Positions 25,456 to 32,502 of a DNA stretch of 32,502 nt are shown in pieces. The notes beneath the pieces were generated by a model. The model was not told where the DNA came from, made no database searches, and worked only from the letters and a program-made list of their open reading frames with translations. The first letter of the stretch is position 1. Each line of letters opens with the position of its first letter. A program made the position numbers and the translations under genes. This DNA comes from CAYQUC01 sp964514215. Its GTDB lineage: Bacteria; Pseudomonadota; Gammaproteobacteria; UBA6429; Thiohalophilaceae. The stretch covers positions 1 to 32,502 of the forward strand of contig CAZEPW010000041.1 in NCBI GenBank assembly GCA_964514215.1. Reading direction: 5' to 3'.

Positions 25456-25472
25456 CTGATAGATAAGCAAAC

Positions 25473-25676
25473 TTATGCTTCAGAACCTTTTTCTTCATGA
25501 GCCATCGCATTTACTTTTGCGGCTAATTCTGAATATTTTTCACGATACTGATCTAAAACATGTCCAGATTCAGGAGTATAATAATCTTTCATATCAACGC
25601 CATCTTTACGTTCAAAATCAATAAACTTCTTTTGCATTGCTAACATTTCTTTAATTAGATCTTGCTTGCTGCTCAT
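25473..25676 (-). CDS. Small charged helical protein
   Basis: A 67-residue protein with GAGGATATTGG before the ATG, so it is probably real. It is highly charged, without Cys, and looks like one or two amphipathic helices: a KEMLAMQKKFIDFERKDG segment, then a DQYREKYSELAAKVNAM segment, joined by MKDYYTPESGH. It may be a small partner or coiled-coil protein. It follows the RspA-like gene after 152 bp, separated by a possible terminator hairpin, so it may be partly independent. No family recognised. Confidence 0.65.
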   Translation of the reverse strand: MSSKQDLIKEMLAMQKKFIDFERKDGVDMKDYYTPESGHVLDQYREKYSELAAKVNAMAHEEKGSEA

Positions 25677-25739
25677 TCCAATATCCTCATATTTCTATAC
25701 TTAACTCTATAATCAACATACAGTTAGTACGGGCTAAAA

Positions 25740-25770
25740 ATTCTATGGGCGTGACTTTATCAAGCCCATA
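25740..25770 (-). terminator. Possible terminator or attenuator after the RspA-like gene
   Basis: TATGGGC (25744-25750) and GCCCATA (25764-25770) form a 7-bp stem with a 13-nt loop. On the - strand the stem is followed by GAATTTTTAG, a weak T-run. It lies between the RspA-like gene and the 67-residue gene, and could stop or reduce transcription into the latter. Confidence 0.4.
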
Positions 25771-25828
25771 ATCATGCTGAAATATCCCATTAGGTCTATA
25801 TCAACAAATACTTATGCAGAAAATACGC

Positions 25829-26170
25829 CTAGTAACCGCCTTTACGGGTACTTTGTGGCATTCCACCAATTTTACGACCTTGCTTAGATGGCATACCAGG
25901 AAATAAGTCATACATGTACTTAGAGTTAATCTTTTTACCCCATTTTTTACCCATGTCTTTAGTGATATTTCGTTCATTAGGCTCGGTACCAGGACTTTCT
26001 GCATGTTCAGCACGTAAATAATGAACAACATCCCAATGTTCATCGGTCATGGTAACACCTTCGTCTTCTGCAATTTTGGCACCTATTGCATCAGTCCAAT
26101 CATTGTATTCAACTAAATATCCATTATCTGTAACTTCTACTGTTTTTCCGTCTGCTTCTAATGTTGGCAT
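25829..26170 (-). CDS. Cys-less DsrC/TusE-family protein (RspA type)
   Basis: A 113-residue homologue of DsrC. DNGYLVEYNDWTDAIGAKIA, TDEHWDVVHYLR and KYMYDLFPGMPSKQGRKIGG align by eye with the dsrC product encoded at 32168. It has no cysteine at all. The position of DsrC Cys98 is Arg99 here, and the tail ends GMPQSTRKGGY instead of GCV. It therefore cannot carry sulfur as DsrC or TusE do. Cys-less members of the superfamily have been called RspA and are proposed to be regulatory. AAGGAG precedes the ATG. It lies 75 bp downstream of the Cas6/Cmx6-like gene on the same strand. Confidence 0.85.
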   Translation of the reverse strand: MPTLEADGKTVEVTDNGYLVEYNDWTDAIGAKIAEDEGVTMTDEHWDVVHYLRAEHAESPGTEPNERNITKDMGKKWGKKINSKYMYDLFPGMPSKQGRKIGGMPQSTRKGGY

Positions 26171-26245
26171 ATCAAACTCCTTACTTTAAAATTATTAAAA
26201 ACTTCTTAAAATTAATGCACTTTAAATTATAATTAAATTGCATGA

Positions 26246-26956
26246 TTAAAAATCTTTGGTTTGCACTTTCTCAGATTCAGCATCAACTGCCAAAATACCT
26301 TTATGAGCCAAAAACAAACCACACCCAAATAATCGGTTTGGGCCTAAACCTTGTTGTTGTAATAATACTGATTCATCCGCTTCCAAATCAGCTATCATTA
26401 AACTTCTTGTCGACATAATGCCCGATGCTATTTTATGCTGATGGTATTTACCGCACAGCATTTTACGAACCTTAACGCCCATCACTGAAAGTTGCTCATG
26501 AACGTTTGCCAAAAAAGCGCTTTCATCGTCATCATCGGTCAAAATATAACGAGAAAAAATAATAGGCGACTTCGTTAATTTTCTCGGTGCGGATTCTCTA
26601 ATACCAAGCTCATGGCCGTCAACCATTATTGTCTTACCTTGTAGAATTTGTGCATCTTCAAGTCGGTTTTTAGGTAACCTAAGGTGTAATTTTGTTCGTT
26701 TAGATAAATTTAACACTTCATTTTCGGTTATTTCAGGGCGAATCCAACCATTTCCCGACTCTGCAGCATGAATTAGATGAATTCCAGCTAAAGGTTCTTC
26801 AACTAACCATGGTAATGCATTGCATAAAGCCTCAGAAAGACCTTGCGCATGGTCCATCGGTAAACTCTTACAATTAATTTTAAAAATCAAATCTTGAATA
26901 TCATCAGGTACTTGATACTCAGGCTTGGTCTTTTTTTCTTCTTCCCAATACATCAT
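26246..26956 (-). CDS. Orphan Cas6/Cmx6-like CRISPR RNA endonuclease family protein
   Basis: The product of about 236 residues resembles the Cmx6 branch of Cas6, RNA endonucleases that process CRISPR transcripts. The key feature is the C-terminal glycine-rich loop GLGPNRLFGCGLFLAHKG, a good match to the Cas6 G-x-G-xxxxx-G-x-G pattern. Also seen are FKINCKSLPMDHAQGLSEAL (a His that may be catalytic), IHLIHAAESGNGW and VRKMLCGKYH. The start is taken at ATG 26956, which overlaps the upstream stop (ATGA) and implies coupling; TTG 27001 is in frame but less likely. No cas1, cas3, cas5, cas7, cas8 or repeat array is in the window, so its RNA substrate is unclear. Confidence 0.75.
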   Translation of the reverse strand: MMYWEEEKKTKPEYQVPDDIQDLIFKINCKSLPMDHAQGLSEALCNALPWLVEEPLAGIHLIHAAESGNGWIRPEITENEVLNLSKRTKLHLRLPKNRLEDAQILQGKTIMVDGHELGIRESAPRKLTKSPIIFSRYILTDDDDESAFLANVHEQLSVMGVKVRKMLCGKYHQHKIASGIMSTRSLMIADLEADESVLLQQQGLGPNRLFGCGLFLAHKGILAVDAESEKVQTKDF

Positions 26957-27147
26957 GTTGCTCGGACACTCGTAAATATCGCTTCTAATTTTTCTTCCCA
27001 ATTTTCAGGTGTATCTAAAAATGGCGGTTTAACATCCATTTGAAAAAATATTTCACCATCTTTTGCGCGCTGCTGAATCACATTAATCAGCTCATCAAAA
27101 TTTTCTAATTGATGATTTTGTAATAACACTTCACTTAACCACAACAT
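26953..27147 (-). CDS. Small protein coupled to the Cas6/Cmx6-like gene
   Basis: A 64-residue acidic protein (MLWLSEVLLQNHQLENFDEL... ending TSVRAT) without Cys or membrane segment. Its TGA stop overlaps the ATG of the Cas6-like gene by 4 nt, so the two are translationally coupled and probably work together. The sequence suggests helices around one short strand pair (GEIFFQMDVKPPFLD). No family recognised. It lies 23 nt after the TauD-like gene. Confidence 0.6.
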   Translation of the reverse strand: MLWLSEVLLQNHQLENFDELINVIQQRAKDGEIFFQMDVKPPFLDTPENWEEKLEAIFTSVRAT

Positions 27148-27170
27148 AATGGGTATCTCTTTAATTAACT

Positions 27171-28091
27171 TTAACTTTTAACTATTTGAACACGTTCATT
27201 ATAACGTGCTCGAAGTAGCTCTCTTTTGCTATTTGAAATAGTATTTTCTACAGTATCGTCAAACGCGGTGCGATTATGCAACACATTATTACAAAGTAAC
27301 CCCTGCCCAGCTTTGAGTTTATATTTAAAAATATACTCAGACCTAGTTTTAAATATTGTACTAATAGCAGCAACAGCTTGGGTTACTAGCTCAGTATCTT
27401 TCCATTTGATGCTTCGTGTACGTGCAGTATACCGCATGTGTAACTCACCCGTTTTTTTATCAACAGTAAAAACCGGCCCCGATTGCTCGTCTCGAATTTT
27501 TACACCATTTTCAATATTTTCTGGAATCGTTAAAACATCATCCTGCATTAAAACCCGAATATACTCTGGATTATTATCGCGTAACAAAATATAAACTATT
27601 TCCGGATCGATCAGATTATTATAACCACCAGAATTTGCATCTTGTATACAATGAAGGATGAAGCTTCTTACGGAATTATCAAGAGAATTATAATACCCAT
27701 CAGTGTGCCAACTTATCGGTTTATTCGTGTATGGAATATAATTCTTATTTCGCCCTTCATCAACAACAGTAACCGTGCTTACATTTTCTTCATTGGAACA
27801 TAAGTTAGCATCTATACTATATAAGCCAAACTTAGCAACAAAGAGACATAACTCAGTAGCTGAAACTGCTCTTGGTTTTTTGAGAGAATAAATCACCATA
27901 TTAAATTCTTCGATGCACTCATGAATACTTTTTAGCTCAACTTCACTTAATGAGATAAAATCATTAATAACAACGATGAGTTCATTTACCGACACTGGAT
28001 AACGAAAAAGTTTTTCAGTTCGCCACTTCTGGTAAGCTTCATTATTTAATAAATCAAACTGCGGACAAATAGCTAATGATTCTAAACTCAT
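27171..28091 (-). CDS. TauD/TfdA-like Fe(II)/2OG dioxygenase
   Basis: The 306-residue protein has the TauD/TfdA (gamma-butyrobetaine-type) dioxygenase features: His129 and Asp131 in ISWHTDGYYN, a distal His272 in NNVLHNRTAFDD with Arg274, and a C-terminal RELLRARYNER that may hold the 2-oxoglutarate Arg. GELHMRYTARTRSIKW lies between. TauD itself releases sulfite from taurine, but nothing here fixes the substrate; the neighbouring genes do not include a taurine transporter. It is the first gene of the leftward cluster TauD-like, 64-residue, Cas6-like, RspA-like, and diverges from dsrA across 511 bp. Confidence 0.82.
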   Translation of the reverse strand: MSLESLAICPQFDLLNNEAYQKWRTEKLFRYPVSVNELIVVINDFISLSEVELKSIHECIEEFNMVIYSLKKPRAVSATELCLFVAKFGLYSIDANLCSNEENVSTVTVVDEGRNKNYIPYTNKPISWHTDGYYNSLDNSVRSFILHCIQDANSGGYNNLIDPEIVYILLRDNNPEYIRVLMQDDVLTIPENIENGVKIRDEQSGPVFTVDKKTGELHMRYTARTRSIKWKDTELVTQAVAAISTIFKTRSEYIFKYKLKAGQGLLCNNVLHNRTAFDDTVENTISNSKRELLRARYNERVQIVKS

Positions 28092-28519
28092 ATACCTTCT
28101 TTACACCAATTGCTTATTTAACAAGCATGTTAAGTTATTATTTTAAATCAAATTCATCCGTTTCAAAATTAGTATATTACTAGATTATTAATAATATTCA
28201 TCAATACTAGTAAAAATGAAATTATTCCTGATCTGCAGCCATTTCAAAATAACAACTTGAGGGTAGATTCGAATTCAAATTAAATAAGTTACTTATCTAT
28301 CTGTTTTCATTCATATATATTTCTAAAACTGTCCTAATTTTACTTATATCGCAATAAATTTACCCAATTACACCTATCCCTATAGAGATACCCCGTCAAG
28401 CTACTACCCCCCTTTGGTACGGTTCTCAATCCTAGTTTCGCGTCCTAAAATCCTTCGAATTCAGGAAAGTACGACTTAATTGTCTTTCCATTGCAATGTA
28501 AAGTAAGAAGAGAAACAGT

Positions 28520-28545
28520 TAACAAATTTAAAATTAAGTTTGTTA
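28520..28545. repeat. Dyad TAACAAA-N12-TTTGTTA upstream of dsrA
   Basis: Perfect 7-nt arms flank a 12-nt AT-rich spacer. It is either an operator or a hairpin in the dsrA leader, about 58 nt before the start codon. Confidence 0.35.
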
Positions 28546-28572
28546 GTACATTTAAATTTATAGCCGCAGGAT

Positions 28573-28584
28573 TGGGAGCTCCCA
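28573..28584. promoter_or_regulatory. Palindrome TGGGAGCTCCCA before the dsrA ribosome site
   Basis: A 12-nt perfect palindrome with no loop, GC-rich in an AT-rich context, ending 6 nt before AAGGAG. With no unpaired loop it is more likely a DNA-binding site than an RNA hairpin. A protein bound here could block transcript elongation or the ribosome site. Confidence 0.4.
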
Positions 28585-28602
28585 TCCACTAAGGAGAAAA
28601 AA

Positions 28603-29853
28603 ATGGCCAAACAATTTGATACGCCAATGTTAGATGAATTAGAAAACGGCCCTTGGCCTAGTTTTATTTCTGGTTTCAAACGTTTACGCGACGATCATCC
28701 AGAAAAAAGAATTAATGAAATGGCTAATTCACTTTTGGGTCAATTAGAGCATTCATATGAAACCCGTAAAGGTTATTGGAAAGGCGGAACTGTAAGTGTG
28801 TTTGGTTATGGTGGTGGTATTATCCCTCGTTTCTCTGAAGTAGCTGACGCTTTCGTTGCATCTAAAGAATTCCACACATTACGTGTACAACCTAGTCCAG
28901 GTAACTACTACACAACTGACATGCTACGTCAGTTAGGTGATAGCTGGGAAAAATACGGTTCAGGTTTGGTAACATTTCACGGTCAGACTGGTAACATCAT
29001 GTTCATCGGTACGGACACTAAAAATGTTCAACATTTCTTTGACGAAATCAACGATTATGGTTGGGATCTTGGTGGTGCTGGACCTTGTGTTCGGACAGCA
29101 ATGTCATGTGTTGGTGCTGCACGTTGTGAACAATCCTGTGCTAACGAACATAAATTACAACGTTTATTAGTAAACAACTTTACTGATGACGTTCATCGTC
29201 CGGCTCTTCCTTATAAATTTAAGTTCAAAATTTCTGGTTGCCCAAATGATTGTCAAAATGCAATTGAGCGTTCTGATTTTGCGGTGATTGGTACATGGCG
29301 TGATGACATGAAAGTTGACCAAGCTGAAGTTAAAAACTTTGTCGCTAAAAAAGGTCGTCAATATGTTATCGATAACGTCACATCACGTTGCCCTACTGAT
29401 TGTATGACACTTTCTGACAGTGATGAATTAACAATTGATAATCGTAACTGTGTTCGTTGTATGCATTGCTTAAACGTAATGACTAAAGCTTTATCTCCAG
29501 GTGATGATCGTGGTGTTACTATCCTTATCGGTGGTAAACGTACACTGAAGATTGGTGACATGATGGGGACTGTTGTTATTCCTTTTTGGAAAATGGAATC
29601 GGATGAAGACTACGAAAAAATCGTAGAGCTTGCTGAAGAAATCATTGACTTCTGGGCTGAAAATGGTCTTGAGCATGAACGTACTGGTGAAATGATTGAA
29701 CGTATCGGTTTAGTAAACTTCCTTGAAGGTGTTGGTGTTAATGTTGATCCAAATATGATCGGCAGCCCACGTCAAAGTTCTTACATTCGTATGGATGGTT
29801 GGGATGAAGAAGCTGAAGCTTGGTTCAACAATAAAATGGAAGCTGCAGGTTAA
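28603..29853 (+). CDS. dsrA: Reverse dissimilatory sulfite reductase, alpha subunit
   Basis: DsrA forms, with DsrB, the cytoplasmic sirohaem reductase that in sulfur oxidisers runs toward sulfite. The 416 residues match the family. Sirohaem/[4Fe-4S] cysteines are visible as C-x5-C (Cys169, Cys175; with Cys162 and Cys179 nearby) and C-x3-C (GCPNDC, Cys213, Cys217). A ferredoxin insert carries Cys263, Cys267 and CVRCMHC (Cys283, 286, 289). The AAGGAG ribosome site is strong. It is the first gene of the dsrABEFHC operon; dsrB starts 51 nt later. The oxidative direction is inferred from dsrEFH downstream. Confidence 0.98.
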   Translation: MAKQFDTPMLDELENGPWPSFISGFKRLRDDHPEKRINEMANSLLGQLEHSYETRKGYWKGGTVSVFGYGGGIIPRFSEVADAFVASKEFHTLRVQPSPGNYYTTDMLRQLGDSWEKYGSGLVTFHGQTGNIMFIGTDTKNVQHFFDEINDYGWDLGGAGPCVRTAMSCVGAARCEQSCANEHKLQRLLVNNFTDDVHRPALPYKFKFKISGCPNDCQNAIERSDFAVIGTWRDDMKVDQAEVKNFVAKKGRQYVIDNVTSRCPTDCMTLSDSDELTIDNRNCVRCMHCLNVMTKALSPGDDRGVTILIGGKRTLKIGDMMGTVVIPFWKMESDEDYEKIVELAEEIIDFWAENGLEHERTGEMIERIGLVNFLEGVGVNVDPNMIGSPRQSSYIRMDGWDEEAEAWFNNKMEAAG

Positions 29854-29904
29854 TCGCAGTTTTTCGCTAACAAAATTTAATTAAAAGTATTTAGGAGATT
29901 TTAA

Positions 29905-30981
29905 ATGGCTCAAGTTGAAATGCGCTCGCCTATTGAGTCTGGTTGTCCTGATGGATTCCAGTACATGCACCCAACAATGCGTAAAAACTTTGGACAGTGG
30001 AAGTATCATGAAGATCCACAACCAGGTGTTTTATTGCACGTATCAAAAAACAATGACAAATTGTGGACTGTAAAATGTGCAACACAACGTATTTTAGATA
30101 TCTACACATTACGTACATTATGTGATATCGGTGATAAATTCGCTGACGGATATATCCGTTTCACTATTCGATCAAATGTCGAATATATGCTGACTGAAGA
30201 AGCACAAGTAAAACCGCTAATTGCCGCTATTGAAGAAGCTGGTTTTATTGTCGGTGGTACTAAAAACTCTGTTGCTATGATGTCTCATACACAGGGTTGG
30301 TTACACTGCGATATTCCAGGTACTGATGCCTCTGGTGTTGTTAAAGCAATGATGGATGAGTTAATTGATGAATTTAAAGAATGTAACATGCCTAACCGTG
30401 TGCATATTACAACTTCTTGTTGTCAAATTAACTGTGGTGGACAAGGCGATATCGCTATTAACGTACAACACACTAAGCCACCTAAAATTAATCATGACTT
30501 AGTTGCAAATGCTTGTGAACGTCCAACTGTTGTTGCTCGTTGCCCTGTTGCAGCTATTCGACCTGCAATGGTTAATGGCAAACCTTCTTTAGAAGTAGAC
30601 GAAAAGAAATGTATTTGTTGTGGTGCGTGTTTCCCTCCTTGCCCTCCAATGCAAATCAATGATGCTGAGCATTCTAAATTAGCTATTTGGGTTGGCGGTA
30701 ATCACTCTAATGCACGTAGCAAACCAAGCTTCCAAAAATTAGTTGCTGCTGGTATCCCTAACAATCCACCAAGATGGCCTGAAGCTACTGCTATTGTTAA
30801 AAATATCCTTGCTTCTTATAAAGCAGATGCTAAAGATTGGGAACGTATTAATGACTGGATTGATCGTATTGGTTGGCCTCGTTTCTTTGAACTAACTGAC
30901 TTACCATTCACCAAATACCATATTGATAACTGGCGTGGTGCACGAAGCAGCTTAAACGCTTCTACACATATCCGCTTCTAA
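29905..30981 (+). CDS. dsrB: Reverse dissimilatory sulfite reductase, beta subunit
   Basis: The 358-residue DsrB carries the second half of the A2B2 sulfite reductase. Visible cysteine groups are Cys135, SCCQINCGG (Cys172, 173, 177), Cys213 in RCPVAAI, and the ferredoxin segment KKCICCGACFPPCPP (Cys236, 238, 239, 242, 246). The N-terminal block MHPTMRKNFGQWKYHEDPQPG is family-typical. GGAG lies well placed before the ATG. It is 14 nt upstream of dsrE. Its length is typical of oxidative-type DsrB. Confidence 0.98.
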   Translation: MAQVEMRSPIESGCPDGFQYMHPTMRKNFGQWKYHEDPQPGVLLHVSKNNDKLWTVKCATQRILDIYTLRTLCDIGDKFADGYIRFTIRSNVEYMLTEEAQVKPLIAAIEEAGFIVGGTKNSVAMMSHTQGWLHCDIPGTDASGVVKAMMDELIDEFKECNMPNRVHITTSCCQINCGGQGDIAINVQHTKPPKINHDLVANACERPTVVARCPVAAIRPAMVNGKPSLEVDEKKCICCGACFPPCPPMQINDAEHSKLAIWVGGNHSNARSKPSFQKLVAAGIPNNPPRWPEATAIVKNILASYKADAKDWERINDWIDRIGWPRFFELTDLPFTKYHIDNWRGARSSLNASTHIRF

Positions 30982-30995
30982 GATAGGGGATTATA

Positions 30996-31388
30996 ATGAA
31001 GTTAGGTATTCAAATTAATGAAGGACCCTATACGCATGAGGCTTCTACCACAGCATACAACTTTTGTGTTGCTGCGTTAGAGGCTGGCCACGAGATCTTT
31101 CGTGTGTTCTTCTATCATGATGGCGTAAACAACGGCACACGCTACACAACCCCACCACAGGACGATAGAAATATCGTTGCTGGCTGGTCTGAGCTAGCTG
31201 AAAAGCATAAGCTTGACTTGGTGGTCTGTGTAGCAGCAGCTCAACGACGCGGTATTGTTGATGAAGGTGAAGCAAAACGAAACGGTAAAGACGGCGATAA
31301 CATTGCTGACGGTTTCCGTATTTCAGGTTTAGGGCAATTAGTAGAAGCAGGCATCGAGTGCGATCGTCTGGTTGTATTTGGCGATTAA
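30996..31388 (+). CDS. dsrE: Sulfurtransferase subunit DsrE
   Basis: DsrE is the persulfide-carrying subunit of the DsrE2F2H2 hexamer, related to TusD, which passes sulfur to DsrC. The 130-residue protein keeps the catalytic Cys78 in DLVVCVAAAQRRG, the same position as in Allochromatium vinosum DsrE (from memory). It has the usual start MKLGIQINEGPYTHEAS and ends GIECDRLVVFGD. AGGGGA precedes the ATG, and dsrF follows after 12 nt. Its presence marks the oxidative pathway. Confidence 0.97.
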   Translation: MKLGIQINEGPYTHEASTTAYNFCVAALEAGHEIFRVFFYHDGVNNGTRYTTPPQDDRNIVAGWSELAEKHKLDLVVCVAAAQRRGIVDEGEAKRNGKDGDNIADGFRISGLGQLVEAGIECDRLVVFGD

Positions 31389-31400
31389 TGGGAGCGAATT

Positions 31401-31808
31401 ATGTCAGCAATTAAAAAATTCATGTTTGTTAATCGTAAAGCACCACACGGTACTATTTATGCTTGGGAAGCTTTAGAAGTTGTTTTGATCAGTGCCGCAT
31501 TTGATCAGGATGTTAGTTTGGCATTTGTTGGTGATGGTGTTTATCAATTACTAACAAACCAGGATACATCCGGGCTTGGTACTAAAAATTTCTCACCAAC
31601 CTATAAAGCCTTAGGCGATTATGATATTAATAAATTGTACATTGAAAAAGAATCTTTAGAAGAGCGTGGTCTCACCTTAGACGATATTATGCCTCTCAAG
31701 TATGAAGATGAAGATGATGATTGGGCTGAAAAAGATTCAATCAAAGTTGTTTCATCTGCAGAACTTGCAAAAATTTTCGATGAGCAAAATGTTGTTTGTA
31801 GCTTTTAA
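31401..31808 (+). CDS. dsrF: Sulfur-relay subunit DsrF
   Basis: The 135-residue DsrF is the TusC-like subunit of the DsrEFH complex. The family start is visible as KKFMFVNRKAPHGTIYAWEALE, with VSLAFVGDGVYQLL after it. Unlike DsrE and DsrH it has no conserved catalytic Cys; its only Cys (133) is near the C-terminus. The C-terminal part is acidic (YEDEDDDWAEKD). GGGAG lies before the ATG, and dsrH starts 14 nt downstream. Confidence 0.96.
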   Translation: MSAIKKFMFVNRKAPHGTIYAWEALEVVLISAAFDQDVSLAFVGDGVYQLLTNQDTSGLGTKNFSPTYKALGDYDINKLYIEKESLEERGLTLDDIMPLKYEDEDDDWAEKDSIKVVSSAELAKIFDEQNVVCSF

Positions 31809-31822
31809 GGAAGGATTTCAAA

Positions 31823-32131
31823 ATGGCAATGTTACATATAGTAAATAAATCCCCTTTTGACGGTGATTCACTAAAAGCATGTATTCGTTTAGCGATATCA
31901 GGTAGTTCTGTGTTGTTAACTGAAGATGGTGTCTACGGTGCAATGAAGGGTTCAACTTGCAGTGATGCTGTAAGTAATTCAATGAAAGAAACCAGTTTTT
32001 ATGCGCTAGGTCCAGATTTAAAAGCCAGAGGCGTAACTGAAGATAAATTGATTGATGGTATTAAAGTTGTCGATTACAGCGGTTTTGTAAACCTTGTGAT
32101 CGAAAATGATAACCTTCAATCCTGGTTGTAA
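31823..32131 (+). CDS. dsrH: Sulfur-relay subunit DsrH
   Basis: The 102-residue DsrH is the TusB-like subunit of DsrEFH. It starts MAMLHIVNKSPFDGDSLKAC with the conserved Cys20, and LLTEDGVYGAM is the second family block. DNLQSWL closes the protein. AAGGAAGG is a strong ribosome site. It precedes dsrC by 36 nt. Confidence 0.96.
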   Translation: MAMLHIVNKSPFDGDSLKACIRLAISGSSVLLTEDGVYGAMKGSTCSDAVSNSMKETSFYALGPDLKARGVTEDKLIDGIKVVDYSGFVNLVIENDNLQSWL

Positions 32132-32167
32132 TTTTAATTTTAAACTCTTAACTTAGGAGAGAGCACC

Positions 32168-32500
32168 ATGGCAATTGAAGTAAATGGTAAATCACTTGAA
32201 ACTGATGAAGAAGGTTACTTAGAAAATCGTGACGAATGGGAGCCTGATTGTGCGACCATTATGGCAAAAATTGATGACTGTGAATTAACAGAAAGTCATT
32301 GGGAAGTTATTAATTTCTTACGTGAATATTATGAAGAATACCAAATTGCTCCTGCAGTTCGTGTATTAACAAAAGCAATTGGTAAAAAGTTAGGTAAAGA
32401 CAAAGGTAATAGCAAATATTTATATGAGTTGTTTCCTTATGGTCCTGGTAAACAAGCATGTAAATATGCTGGTCTTCCAAAACCAACTGGTTGTGTGTAA
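32168..32500 (+). CDS. dsrC: Sulfur carrier protein DsrC
   Basis: DsrC receives sulfur from DsrEFH and, as trisulfide or persulfide, serves DsrAB. The 110-residue protein keeps both tail cysteines with C-x10-C spacing: Cys98 in KQACKYAG and the penultimate Cys109 in TGCV. This marks a functional DsrC rather than TusE (one Cys) or RspA (none). GGAG precedes the ATG at 32168. The window ends 2 nt after its stop; dsrMKJOP-type genes would be expected beyond, but are not visible. Confidence 0.98.
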   Translation: MAIEVNGKSLETDEEGYLENRDEWEPDCATIMAKIDDCELTESHWEVINFLREYYEEYQIAPAVRVLTKAIGKKLGKDKGNSKYLYELFPYGPGKQACKYAGLPKPTGCV

Positions 32501-32502
32501 CT

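Larger units (their letters stand above)
28092..28602. promoter_or_regulatory. Long divergent control region upstream of dsrA
   Basis: This 511-bp non-coding region lies between the TauD-like gene (-) and dsrA (+). The left half is AT-rich without clear features. The right half holds CTATAGAGATA (28380-28390), shared with the region before the TrpD2-like gene. It also holds the palindrome CATTGCAATG (28489-28498), a TAACAAA-N12-TTTGTTA dyad (28520-28545) and TGGGAGCTCCCA (28573-28584). AAGGAG (28591-28596) is the dsrA ribosome site. I found no conclusive -35/-10 pair. The density of dyads suggests that dsr transcription is regulated here. Confidence 0.6.

Noticed and set aside
28092..28602. 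Possible CRISPR array or leader near the Cas6-like gene
   Set aside because: I looked for regularly spaced direct repeats here and in other gaps and found only short isolated palindromes.

Overview
The window is a low-GC, densely packed chromosomal segment, most likely from a gammaproteobacterial sulfur oxidiser. The strongest evidence is at the right end: dsrA-dsrB-dsrE-dsrF-dsrH-dsrC in one operon. The presence of dsrEFH marks the reverse (oxidative) dissimilatory sulfite reductase pathway rather than sulfate reduction. A probable dsrS further left, a Cys-less DsrC/TusE-like protein and a glutaredoxin fit the same lifestyle. I cannot name the genus. No tRNA, rRNA, insertion sequence or CRISPR array was seen.

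Layout. (1) 1-5.7 kb, + strand: the 3' end of aconitase, purB, then a GNAT acetyltransferase, an unrecognised protein, an exported secretin-N-like protein and an M61/PDZ peptidase. The last four are packed with 1-nt overlaps or very short gaps. (2) 5.75-9.5 kb, - strand: an iron-type alcohol dehydrogenase and the ergothioneine pair egtB-egtD. A possible small RNA with a strong terminator lies between them on the opposite strand. (3) 9.7-14.1 kb, - strand: an apparent operon reading Sel1-repeat protein, MoxR ATPase, VWA/metallopeptidase-like protein, DsrS-like protein, glutaredoxin. (4) 14.4-18.3 kb: a TrpD2/YbiB-like protein, a 64-residue protein, two unrecognised proteins and a 2OG-Fe(II) oxygenase. 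(5) 18.3-22.2 kb: a divergent locus likely to be lysine catabolism. It has a saccharopine/lysine dehydrogenase-family enzyme, an ALDH7-type aminoadipate-semialdehyde dehydrogenase and, on the other side of a 70-bp promoter region with a palindrome, a DUF1338/HglS-like protein. (6) 22.2-25.4 kb: a YceB-like protein, an exported acidic protein, a gene broken by one frameshift, an unrecognised protein and a YbiX/PiuC-type hydroxylase. (7) 25.4-28.1 kb, - strand: a TauD-like dioxygenase, a 64-residue protein, an orphan Cas6/Cmx6-like protein, an RspA-type (Cys-less DsrC) protein and a 67-residue protein. This cluster diverges from dsrA across a 511-bp region. (8) 28.6 kb to the end: dsrABEFHC.

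How it fits together. DsrAB would oxidise sulfur delivered as DsrC-bound persulfide/trisulfide, with DsrEFH (Cys78 of DsrE and Cys20 of DsrH both present) passing sulfur to DsrC (Cys98 and Cys109 present). The cluster divergent to dsrA is the most unusual part. It joins a CRISPR-type RNA endonuclease fold, with no other cas gene or array in view, to a DsrC relative that has lost every cysteine. This suggests a sulfur-linked regulatory or RNA-processing module, but that function is inference only.
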